Source: JBCBSZ01 sp039185015 (GTDB taxonomy: Bacteria > Actinomycetota > Acidimicrobiia > Acidimicrobiales > Poriferisodalaceae). Taken from it: 58,235 bases of DNA. The position numbers were made by a program, and so were the translations under genes. The stretch spans positions 1-58,235 of the forward strand of contig JBCDAU010000035.1 in NCBI GenBank assembly GCA_039185015.1, read 5' to 3'. The notes under the pieces were generated by a model. That model was not told the origin of the DNA. It did not search any database and saw only the letters and a program-made list of their open reading frames with translations. Position 1 is the first letter of the stretch. Every line of letters starts with the position of its first letter. Shown one piece after another: positions 1 through 7,227 of the stretch.

Positions 1-2
1 AG

Positions 3-944
3 TACCTCCTCCTCGGTGAGGTCGATCACCCACTCGGCGAGTACCTCCCCACGATCGTCGACGAACCTCGACCGATCGACGACCGCATGGTGCGGACGTT
101 CGACGACTTCGTCCGCGCCCACGAGGACGACCTGCGCCGGATGGTGGCGTCCCGCACCATCCAGACCAACGAGGTCGCCCGAGCGGCATCGATCCGGGTC
201 GCGATGGGGGCGCTGGCCACCGAGTCGGGGGCGGCGCCGTTCGACGTGATCGAGATCGGTGCCGCGTCAGGTCTGCTCGGCTGCTTCGAGCGGTACCGCA
301 TCCGCCTCGGCGACGCAGCGGTCGGCCCGCACGGTGCCGACCTGGTCCTGGCTCCCGAGTTACTCGGCGCTCCGGTGCCCGCCCTCTGGCTCGACGCCGG
401 ACCGCTCGTGCGTTCGGTCGTCGGTCTCGACATCGCCCCGCTCGACCTCGAGGACCCGGCCGACCGGCGGTGGATGAAGGCCTGCATCTGGCCGAGCCAG
501 CCCCACCGTCACGAGCAGCTCGACCGGGCCATGGCGGTGGCACGGGTCGCGGGCGTCGAGGTGCGTCGTCGCGACGCCCTCGACATCGCTGCGCAGGTCG
601 ACGAGCTCGACACTGGCGCCGACGTCGCGGTCGTGTCGAGCGTGATGGTCTCGTACCTGACCGAGCAGCAGCGCGATGCCCTCATCGACCGGCTCACCGA
701 GGCGAGCGCCGGGCGCCGGGTCCACCTCGTGGCCCTGGAGGGCGAGACGCTCGTCCCTGGCATCGACGCCGCACCGACCGCGGAGCTCCCCTCCGGGCCG
801 CGGCCGTTCGTGCTGTCGACCAGCACGTTCGATCGGGGCAGCCGAACGGACCGCGTGCTCGGTCTCGCCGGTGGCCAGGGCGACTGGATCAGCCTGCTGC
901 CGAGGCCGAGCGGGGCGGAGTCCGCCCCGTCTCGCCTCGGCTGA
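3..944 (+). CDS. DUF2332 family protein, 5' end missing
   Basis: The reading frame is open from base 3, so the true start lies before the window. The first in-frame ATG (87) is probably internal, because the residues before it (LGEYLPTIVDEPRPIDDR) read as normal protein. The sequence resembles the DUF2332 family, with the segment 'VIEIGAASGLLGCFERYRI' looking like a methyltransferase-type glycine motif and a late 'VAVVSSVMVSYL' strand. DUF2332 proteins have no established reaction that I can name. The gene converges on the lipoprotein gene, 15 bp away, with a nested inverted repeat over its 3' end. Family call moderate; function unknown. Confidence 0.7.
   Translation, partial: YLLLGEVDHPLGEYLPTIVDEPRPIDDRMVRTFDDFVRAHEDDLRRMVASRTIQTNEVARAASIRVAMGALATESGAAPFDVIEIGAASGLLGCFERYRIRLGDAAVGPHGADLVLAPELLGAPVPALWLDAGPLVRSVVGLDIAPLDLEDPADRRWMKACIWPSQPHRHEQLDRAMAVARVAGVEVRRRDALDIAAQVDELDTGADVAVVSSVMVSYLTEQQRDALIDRLTEASAGRRVHLVALEGETLVPGIDAAPTAELPSGPRPFVLSTSTFDRGSRTDRVLGLAGGQGDWISLLPRPSGAESAPSRLG
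899..941. terminator. Nested inverted repeat between convergent genes
   Basis: An outer 8-bp stem (GCCGAGGC at 899-906 with GCCTCGGC at 934-941) encloses an inner perfect stem (GGGGCGG at 912-918 with CCGCCCC at 922-928). It sits at the end of the DUF2332 gene, just before the convergent lipoprotein stop. There is no U-tract, as is common in high-GC actinobacteria, so a bidirectional terminator is inferred from position and symmetry. Confidence 0.45.
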
Positions 945-959
945 GACCTCGCCCGAGCA

Positions 960-2447
960 TCAGCCCTCGAGGACCATGAGGGTGGCGAAGCACATCTCGT
1001 CGTCGGTGCCGTCGGCCCAGACGATGTACGCCGGCTCCAGCTGCGGGTCCCGCAGGTTGCGGTCCCACGTGCACTCGATGCGGATCGTGTCGTCGCCAGC
1101 GACGAACAGCTCCTCGACCGGTTCGTAGACGAACTGCCAGTCGAAGTCCCAGCGGTCGATGTCGAGGAGGACGCGTTCGTCGTCCTCTCCCGGGTTCTGG
1201 GTCATCCGGAAGGCCGAGCCCAGCTCGTGCGCGTGGCCGAACACCCCCAGGATCTGGCCCTGGATGCTGGCGGACTGGTCGCACTCGCCGCTGACGACGC
1301 CGTCGACGAGCACGAAATCGTCGGGCTCGAAGCCGCACGACTGGGTGATGAAGGGGCCGAGCGTGCCCTCGACGCCGTACTTTGCGATGGCGGCGTCGAT
1401 GGCGGCGTCCCGATCGCACAGCGGGCCGGACTCGTCGGGGCCGCAGGGGATCTCGGCGGGGGCAAGGTACGACTCCACGCTCACCCGGGCGGGGTCGGGG
1501 TCGTCGCTCCACCGCAGGCGCATCTGCGACAGGTCCTCGGGAGCGTCCTCCTCGTAGTGGTAGTGGACCTGGATCACGAGGAAGTCGCCGGCGTCCAGTG
1601 GCATGCCGGACCCGGACGGGAGCTCGGTCGGGCCCTGGCCGGGGGCCCAGCCGAGGAACAGCTCGTCGTCGCGCAGGCCCGAGCTGCCGAAGCAGCTCCA
1701 GCCGGGCTGGCCGTCCTCGCCGTCGCGAGCGGCGGCCTGCTCGGCGAGCTCGGCGTCGACGAGGTAGCCCACGGCGTGGTGGACGACCTCGGTCTGGTCG
1801 GGCACGAACTCGTAGCCGTCGAGCCAGGCCGTCTCGGTGAGACCGGGGTCGTAGACGTAGCAGCGGTACTCGTCGGGTTGGCCGGCCTCGCCGTCGTAGC
1901 CGCCCGTCGCCGGGGACAGCGTGACGTCGGCGTCGTCGAGCGTCGGCAGGGTCTCGATGTCGAAGGGCATCGTCGGGTCGACGTCGATCTCGCCGCCCGC
2001 CCGGTTCCAGGCGATGATCGCCTCGATCTGGTCGTCGTCGAGGCTCCAGTCGTGCTGCAGCTCGACGCCCAGGCCCGAGGCCGGCCACGGCGGCATCGCG
2101 CGGATCTGGACCATGTCGGAGATGAAGAGCGCGTTCTCCTCCGCATCGGCGGCGGTCTCGAGGAGGAAGTGCGCGGTGCCCGGGCCCTCGCCGGTGTGGC
2201 AGCGGGCGCAGGTCTCGGCGAGCACGGGCTGGATGTCACGGGAGAACGACACGTCGAGCGCCTCGGCGCCGGCCTCCGCCTCGGTCCCGGGGGCGCTCGA
2301 GGGGGTCTCCGCGTCCGCCTCGGCGTCGGCGCCGTCACCCGATCCGCCGCACGCGGCCAGCACGAGTGTGATCGCGATCGCGAGCCCGGCGAGCAGCCAC
2401 CATGCCCGCCGCTCGGTCGATGCGCCCTGGTTCTCCGGCTGTCCCAT
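960..2447 (-). CDS. Lipoprotein with cytochrome c motif and copper monooxygenase-like domain
   Basis: This 495-residue protein begins with a lipoprotein signal (hydrophobic 16-32, lipobox AAC, Cys33), then an acidic linker. A haem c motif CARCH lies at residues 80-84, with Met118 in 'RAMPPW' a possible sixth ligand. The C-terminal half carries the ligands of type II copper ascorbate-dependent monooxygenases (PHM/DBH fold): His223-His224, the H-x-H pair 295/297, another H-x-H at 405/407, and a late 'DEMC' with Met485 matching the Met ligand of the second copper. Cys residues are frequent, as in disulfide-rich secreted enzymes. I infer an outward-facing lipid-anchored redox enzyme that could feed electrons from haem to copper; the substrate is unknown. 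Start chosen at ATG 2447 because the signal peptide follows directly. Confidence 0.75.
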   Translation of the reverse strand: MGQPENQGASTERRAWWLLAGLAIAITLVLAACGGSGDGADAEADAETPSSAPGTEAEAGAEALDVSFSRDIQPVLAETCARCHTGEGPGTAHFLLETAADAEENALFISDMVQIRAMPPWPASGLGVELQHDWSLDDDQIEAIIAWNRAGGEIDVDPTMPFDIETLPTLDDADVTLSPATGGYDGEAGQPDEYRCYVYDPGLTETAWLDGYEFVPDQTEVVHHAVGYLVDAELAEQAAARDGEDGQPGWSCFGSSGLRDDELFLGWAPGQGPTELPSGSGMPLDAGDFLVIQVHYHYEEDAPEDLSQMRLRWSDDPDPARVSVESYLAPAEIPCGPDESGPLCDRDAAIDAAIAKYGVEGTLGPFITQSCGFEPDDFVLVDGVVSGECDQSASIQGQILGVFGHAHELGSAFRMTQNPGEDDERVLLDIDRWDFDWQFVYEPVEELFVAGDDTIRIECTWDRNLRDPQLEPAYIVWADGTDDEMCFATLMVLEG

Positions 2448-2582
2448 CACGCCCGACAGTACGGCGCGTCGGCGGCGACGGGCATCCGCCCCAGCGGCGG
2501 TTCGCCTCCTCCGGAGGGAGGATTTCGGCACGGCCGCTCCCGGGGCAACCCGGGCCCTCCGGGGCCCCGATAGCCTCCGGAC

Positions 2583-4625
2583 ATGGCGTTCCGACGGGGG
2601 AAGCGGGCCGAGCGAGCCGACCAGGGGAGCGGGTTCCGCTACTCCGCCTGGGACGGCACCCAGACCGGCTTCGAGCTCGATGCCGACTCGCTGTTCGAGG
2701 AGCTCACCGACGACCTCCTCTACCACGGCGACGTCAACGCGGCCCTCCGGCGTCTGCTCCAGGGTGGGCTCGACAACGAGGACGGCGACCGACTCCGTGG
2801 GCTGCGAGAGATCCTCGACGACCTCCGCCGCCAGCGCCGCGAGCGCCTCGAGAACCACGACCTCGGCGGGGTGTACGACGAGGTCAACGACGCCCTCAAC
2901 GACGTGATCGACACCGAGCGCGAGGCCCTGGACGACCTTCGGGCCGAAGCCGATGCGTCGGGCGACGAGCGTCACGCCGAGCTCGCCTCGCAGACGGCCA
3001 CCGAGAAGGGCCTCGAGCTCGAGATGCTGCCCAACGACCTCGCCGGCAAGGTGCGGGGCCTGCAGAACTACGACTTCGAGTCGCCCGAGGCCCGGCAGGC
3101 CTTCGAGGAGCTCACCGAGCAGCTCCGCCAGCAGATGGCGCAGCAGATGTTCGACCAGATGGCCGGCGCCATGTCCAACATCTCCGAGGCCGACATGGCC
3201 CGGATGAAGGACATGATGGCCGAGCTCAACCAGATGCTCGAGCAGCGCGAGCGGGGCGAGGAGCCCGACTTCGAGGGGTTCATGGAGCGCTACGGCGACT
3301 TCTTCCCCGAGAACCCCGAGACCCTCGACGAGCTGCTCGAGATCATGGCCGAGCGCATGGCCGCCATGCAGGCGATGCTCAACTCGATGACGCCCGAGCA
3401 GCGGGCGCAGCTCCAGGGCCTCGCCGAGGCGTTGATGGAGGACATGGATCTGGCGTTCGAGTCGCAGCGCCTCGCCCAGAACCTCCAGAACGCGTTCCCG
3501 CAGGCCGGCTGGGATCGCAGCTACGACTTCTCCGGCCAGGACCCGCTCGGGTTCGCCGAGGCGACGCAGATGATGCAGGAGCTGGGTGAGCTCGATCAGC
3601 TCCAGCAGCTGCTGTCCCAGGCCACCGAGCCCGGTGCCCTCGCCGACGTCGACCTCGACCGAGTGCGCGAGCTGCTCGGCGATGAGGTCGCCCAGGACCT
3701 CAACCGCCTCCAGGACCTCAACAAGATGTTGGAGGAGGCCGGCCTCATCGAGCAGAAGGAGGGCCGGTACGAGCTGACGCCCCAGGCGATCCGTCGCATC
3801 GGCCAGAACGCGCTCGCCGACCTGTTCCGCAAGCTCACACGCGACCAGCTCGGACGGCACCAGCTGGAGGAGTCAGGGCACGGGCACGAGCGGGAGTACA
3901 CGACCAAGCCCTACGAGTTCGGCGACCCGTTCAACCTCCACATCGAGCAGACCGTGCGCAACGCCATCCGCCGCACCGGCGGGGGCACGCCGGTCCGGCT
4001 CTCGCCCGAGGACTTCGAGGTCGAGCGGACCGAGCACCTCGTCCGCACCTCGACGGTGCTGATGCTCGACCTCTCGCTGTCGATGCCGATGCGCGACAAC
4101 TTCCTCCCCGCCAAGAAGGTGGCGATGGCGCTCCACTCGCTCATCACCACCCAGTACCCGCGGGACTACCTCGGCATCGTCGGCTTCTCCGAGACGGCGC
4201 GCATCCTCGACGCCAAGGAGATCCCCGAGGTCTCGTGGGACTTCGTCTACGGCACCAACATGCAGCACGGCTTCCTGCTCGCCCGCCAGCTGCTCGCCAA
4301 GCAGAGCGGCACCAAGCAGATCCTGATGATCACCGACGGCGAGCCCACCGCTCACCTGCTCGCCAACGGTGAGCCGTTCTTCTCCTACCCGCCGGTCCAG
4401 GAGACCGTCGACGCCACGCTCCACGAGGTGATGCGGTGCACCAAGGAGGACATCCGCATCAACACCTTCATGCTCGACGCCACGAGCTACCTGCGGGCGT
4501 TCGTGGAGCGGATGACCGAGCTGAACGGCGGGCGAGCGTTCTTCACCACCCCCGAGACGCTGGGCGACTACCTGCTCGTCGACTTCGTCGAGCACCGTCG
4601 CAAGCTCACCCTCGCCCGGCGCTGA
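2583..4625 (+). CDS. VWA-domain protein with Met/Gln-rich helical middle
   Basis: This 680-residue cytosolic protein ends in a von Willebrand A domain. The MIDAS motif D-x-S-x-S is seen as 'DLSLSMPM' near residue 497, followed by 'GFSETARIL' and 'ILMITDGEPTAHL'. The first 400 residues are strongly helical and charged, with a Met/Gln-rich stretch (about 175-300) likely to form coiled coils. In related actinobacteria such proteins often partner with a MoxR-type AAA+ ATPase; none is present here. No signal peptide. A TAGCCT hexamer ends 6 nt before the ATG and there is no Shine-Dalgarno sequence, so a leaderless transcript is likely. Role inferred: chaperone-like or metal-insertion helper. Confidence 0.75.
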   Translation: MAFRRGKRAERADQGSGFRYSAWDGTQTGFELDADSLFEELTDDLLYHGDVNAALRRLLQGGLDNEDGDRLRGLREILDDLRRQRRERLENHDLGGVYDEVNDALNDVIDTEREALDDLRAEADASGDERHAELASQTATEKGLELEMLPNDLAGKVRGLQNYDFESPEARQAFEELTEQLRQQMAQQMFDQMAGAMSNISEADMARMKDMMAELNQMLEQRERGEEPDFEGFMERYGDFFPENPETLDELLEIMAERMAAMQAMLNSMTPEQRAQLQGLAEALMEDMDLAFESQRLAQNLQNAFPQAGWDRSYDFSGQDPLGFAEATQMMQELGELDQLQQLLSQATEPGALADVDLDRVRELLGDEVAQDLNRLQDLNKMLEEAGLIEQKEGRYELTPQAIRRIGQNALADLFRKLTRDQLGRHQLEESGHGHEREYTTKPYEFGDPFNLHIEQTVRNAIRRTGGGTPVRLSPEDFEVERTEHLVRTSTVLMLDLSLSMPMRDNFLPAKKVAMALHSLITTQYPRDYLGIVGFSETARILDAKEIPEVSWDFVYGTNMQHGFLLARQLLAKQSGTKQILMITDGEPTAHLLANGEPFFSYPPVQETVDATLHEVMRCTKEDIRINTFMLDATSYLRAFVERMTELNGGRAFFTTPETLGDYLLVDFVEHRRKLTLARR

Positions 4626-4692
4626 GCGTCAACGGCGCACCCGGTCGTGCGGGAGGGCAGTCGGTGAGCGTCGAGGAGCCGGTCGTCGCCGA

Positions 4693-4869
4693 GGGGCCGT
4701 CGAGGTCCGCGAGCACGAGCGCCCGGCCGACGTCGTCGAGGCGTTCCGGGCGAGGTACGACTGGGACATGACGATCGCCGACGATCCCGACGTCGGCACG
4801 GTCGTGCTGTGGGAGATCACGCCGCGCACGTGGTGGTTCGGCGCTCCCGGAGCCGGAGCCTCGATCTGA
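4693..4869 (+). pseudogene. Fragment of a PPOX-like flavin/F420-binding protein
   Basis: In the frame ending at the TGA at 4867-4869, the residues EVREHERPADVVEAF...YDWDM...VVLWEITPRTWW resemble the C-terminal end of pyridoxamine-5'-phosphate-oxidase-like proteins, where 'YGWD' and a late 'I-x-P-x-x-W' strand are common. Upstream of about 4693 the same frame turns into arginine/serine-rich nonsense, and no flavin-binding N-terminal part is present. I read it as a decayed remnant of roughly 55 codons. It lies in the 257-bp gap between the VWA gene and the SDR gene; I see nothing else convincing there. The family call is tentative. Confidence 0.35.
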
Positions 4870-4882
4870 GGGCCGCCCGCCG

Positions 4883-5641
4883 CTACAGCGACGAGGTCAT
4901 GCCGCCGTCGACGAGCAGCGTCTCGCCGTTGACGTAGGAGGCCTCGTCGGACGCGAGGAAGACGGCCGCTGCAGCGATCTCCTCGGGTCGGCCCCACCGA
5001 CCCACCGGCGTCGACCCCTCGACCATGGCAGTGAAGTCGGGGTCGTCCTTGAGCGCGGTGTTGAGCTCGGTGGCGACGTAGCCCGGCCCGAGCGCGTTGA
5101 CCGTGATGCCGTGGGGGCCGAGCTCGGCCGCCAGCGCCCTGGTGAGGCCGGCGAGACCGGCCTTGCTCGCCGCGTACGCCGGGATCGACGGCCGCCCGAC
5201 GGCCGTGCCGATGATCGAGGCGACGTTGACGATCCGACCGGCCCCGCTCGGGACCATGTGCCGCGCTGCGGCGCGGGCCATGGCGAACGGGGCGTCGAGG
5301 TCGACCCGGAGCACCTCGCTCCAGCGGTCGTGCTCGAAGTCGGCCAGCGGCGCTCGATGGGTGATCCTGGCGTTGGACACGAGCACGTCGAGGCGACCCT
5401 GGGATGCGGCGACCTCGTCGACGAAGGCCGCTGCGTCGTCGAGATCGCCGACGTCGACCGCCCGGCCCGACGCCGACGCGCCGTGCTCGGTCAGGTCGGC
5501 GATGCGACGCTCGACGTCAGCGGCCGATCGGCTGGAGACCACCACGTGAGCACCCTGCTCGGCGAACGCCTCGGCCATCGCCCAGCCGAGGCCGCGCGTG
5601 CTGCCCGTGATGATCGCCACCTTCTCATCCAGTCGGAACAC
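4883..5641 (-). CDS. SDR-family NAD(P)-dependent oxidoreductase
   Basis: A classical short-chain dehydrogenase of 252 residues. The N-terminal nucleotide motif is TGSTRGLG (T-G-x-x-x-G-x-G), the active-site Ser lies in 'VNVASIIG', and the catalytic Y-x-x-x-K reads 'YAASK'. The C-terminal 'YVNGETLLVDGGMTSSL' is typical of FabG-like SDRs. The usual NAG motif is NAR here. The substrate cannot be told from sequence. It starts with GTG 5641; a TACGGT hexamer (5655-5650 on the minus strand) ends 8 nt before it, implying a leaderless mRNA. This promoter and the first six codons are tandemly duplicated just upstream. Confidence 0.85.
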   Translation of the reverse strand: MFRLDEKVAIITGSTRGLGWAMAEAFAEQGAHVVVSSRSAADVERRIADLTEHGASASGRAVDVGDLDDAAAFVDEVAASQGRLDVLVSNARITHRAPLADFEHDRWSEVLRVDLDAPFAMARAAARHMVPSGAGRIVNVASIIGTAVGRPSIPAYAASKAGLAGLTRALAAELGPHGITVNALGPGYVATELNTALKDDPDFTAMVEGSTPVGRWGRPEEIAAAAVFLASDEASYVNGETLLVDGGMTSSL

Positions 5642-5780
5642 GTCGACGGACCGTAGTCCGGGCGGTGGTCAGCTCGATGGCGTGGTCGTCGTCTCATCCA
5701 GTCGGAACACGTCGACGGACCGTAGCCGGGGCTGACGTCGCTCGATGTGGTGGTCGTCGTGACGTCGAGTCGGAACGATG
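5623..5780. repeat. 69-bp tandem duplication of the SDR promoter and first codons
   Basis: Bases 5623-5656 are repeated exactly at 5692-5725, and a third decayed piece follows from about 5761 (period 69 bp). Read on the minus strand, each full unit carries the -10-like TACGGT, the GTG start and the codons for MFRLDE. In the upstream copy the reading frame runs GTG 5710 to TGA 5671-5669 and would give a 13-residue leader, MFRLDETTTTPSS, before the true gene. Confidence 0.8.
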
Positions 5781-5811
5781 TTCGCTGCGACGACGGGGCA
5801 CGGCCTCGACC

Positions 5812-6192
5812 GGATCGGCTGCCTGCATGAGCGAGCTCGACGACACGATGGCGCTCGGCAAGCCTGTGCTCCCGGTCCTGATGCGCGAGGGCATCTCGGA
5901 GTCGTTGCTCCCCGAGGCGGTCGGGCGGATCCACCGTGAGAGCTACGTCGAGGCGGATACGGCGGCGATGAGCCGGCTCGTCCGAGCGGTGGAGGCGATC
6001 GTCGCCAGGAGCGACCAGCAGCCGAGCAGCGACGTCAACGGCGCCTGGTGGATCGCACTGATCCTCTTCGGGCTGTTGGAGGGGCTTCGTGGCGTGGCTC
6101 TCGGTCCGTTCGAAGAACGCCGAGACGGCGAAGAACATGATGATCGTGGTGTCGTCAGCTCGGTGGTCTGGGTGATCCCGGCCAGCGCCTGA
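5812..6192 (+). pseudogene. Truncated TIR-like domain remnant
   Basis: The frame contains 'AACMSELDDTMALGKPVLPV' followed by 'LLPEAVGRIHRESYVEAD' and a helix with 'RLVRAVEAI'. This matches the second half of bacterial TIR domains (S-x-x-C-x-x-E-x-x-x-A-x-x-x-GKP-x-x-P-V, then LLP...). The match starts before the only ATG (5827), which suggests that an N-terminal half with the first strand and BB loop has been lost. After the domain comes one hydrophobic stretch ('WWIALILFGLLEGL') and a charged tail. The catalytic Glu region ('SELD') survives, but the first beta-alpha units are missing. Bases 5642-5811 hold only the duplicated promoter and no convincing coding sequence. Confidence 0.5.
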
Positions 6193-6240
6193 GCTCACTG
6201 TCGTGTCCGGGCACGGGCGGGGGCGGCAATGATGGCCGCC

Positions 6241-7227
6241 ATGCGCTACCTGACCCGGGCCGAGACCGCCGCGATGATCGAGCCGGACACGCTCCGTCGG
6301 GCCGTCGGTCAGGCGATGGTCGAGCTCTCGGCCGGCCGCGTGTCGATGCCCCCTCGCGTCGCTGCGACGAGGGAGGATCCGATCGGGCTGATGGCGGTGA
6401 TGCCCGCGTACGTGCCGGCGCTCGATGCGATGGCGACCAAGGTCGTGAACGTGTTCCCGGGCAACGCCGCGCGCGACCTTCCGACGCATCTGGCCCTCGT
6501 GCTGCTCGTCGAACCCGAGACCGGCGAGCCGATCGCGCTGCTGGACGGGGACGAGATCACGGCGGCCCGCACGGCGGCGGGCTCGGCGCTGTCGGCCGAG
6601 CACCTCGCCGTGCCGGATGCCGCCACGTTGACGATCGTCGGCACGGGCGTCCAGGCGCGGAGCCACGCCCACGCCGTCAGCCGAGTGCGATCGTTCACCG
6701 AGGTGCGCGTCGCCGGTCGTGACCCGGCGAAGGCCGCGGCGCTCGCCGCAGCACTCGACGACGAGCTGGACGCATCGGTGATCGGCGCCACCTCGATCGA
6801 GGCGGCGTGCGTCGGCGCCGACGTCGTCTGCGCGACCACCGACGCCTCGACCCCGGTGCTGCGCCGCGAGTGGCTGGGCCCGGGGACCCACGTGACCTCG
6901 GTCGGTTTCGCCGCAGGGGGCCCGGAGATCGACGGAGCGACGGTCGCCGACGCGTTCCTCGTCGTCGAGAGTCGGGCCTCCGCCTTCTCCGGCTACCCCG
7001 TGGGGACACATGACCTCCGGGAGCCGTTCGAGGCCGGCCTGATCGCCGAGACCCACGTGCGGGCCGAGCTCGGCGAGCTCGTCGACGGCACGATTGCCGG
7101 CCCGGACGACTCGACGCAGCTGACCCTCTACAAGTCGGCAGGTGTCGCCGTGCAGGACGCCGCTGCCGCCAAGCTCGTCCACGACGCGGCGTTGGCTGCC
7201 GGGGTGGGCGTCGACCTCGAGCGCTAG
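6241..7227 (+). CDS. Ornithine cyclodeaminase / mu-crystallin family protein
   Basis: This 328-residue protein resembles the OCD/mu-crystallin family. It has 'MPAYVPALDAMATKVVNVFPGN' with the conserved Lys, then 'LLDGDEITAARTAA' and the Rossmann motif 'IVGTGVQARSHAHAV'. 'VCATTDASTPVL' and 'GTHVTSVGF' follow as usual. Family members include ornithine cyclodeaminase, alanine dehydrogenase and ketimine/imine reductases acting on small amino acids; the exact substrate is not decidable. ATG 6241 is chosen over ATGs at 6229 and 6232 because 'MRYLTRAE' aligns with the usual N-terminus. Its TAG stop shares the CTAG at 7224-7227 with the convergent gene. Confidence 0.8.
   Translation: MRYLTRAETAAMIEPDTLRRAVGQAMVELSAGRVSMPPRVAATREDPIGLMAVMPAYVPALDAMATKVVNVFPGNAARDLPTHLALVLLVEPETGEPIALLDGDEITAARTAAGSALSAEHLAVPDAATLTIVGTGVQARSHAHAVSRVRSFTEVRVAGRDPAKAAALAAALDDELDASVIGATSIEAACVGADVVCATTDASTPVLRREWLGPGTHVTSVGFAAGGPEIDGATVADAFLVVESRASAFSGYPVGTHDLREPFEAGLIAETHVRAELGELVDGTIAGPDDSTQLTLYKSAGVAVQDAAAAKLVHDAALAAGVGVDLER

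Noticed and set aside
4664..4770. Short GTG-started frame after the VWA gene
   Set aside because: Product is Ser/Arg/Thr-rich nonsense; the other frame has the PPOX-like match.
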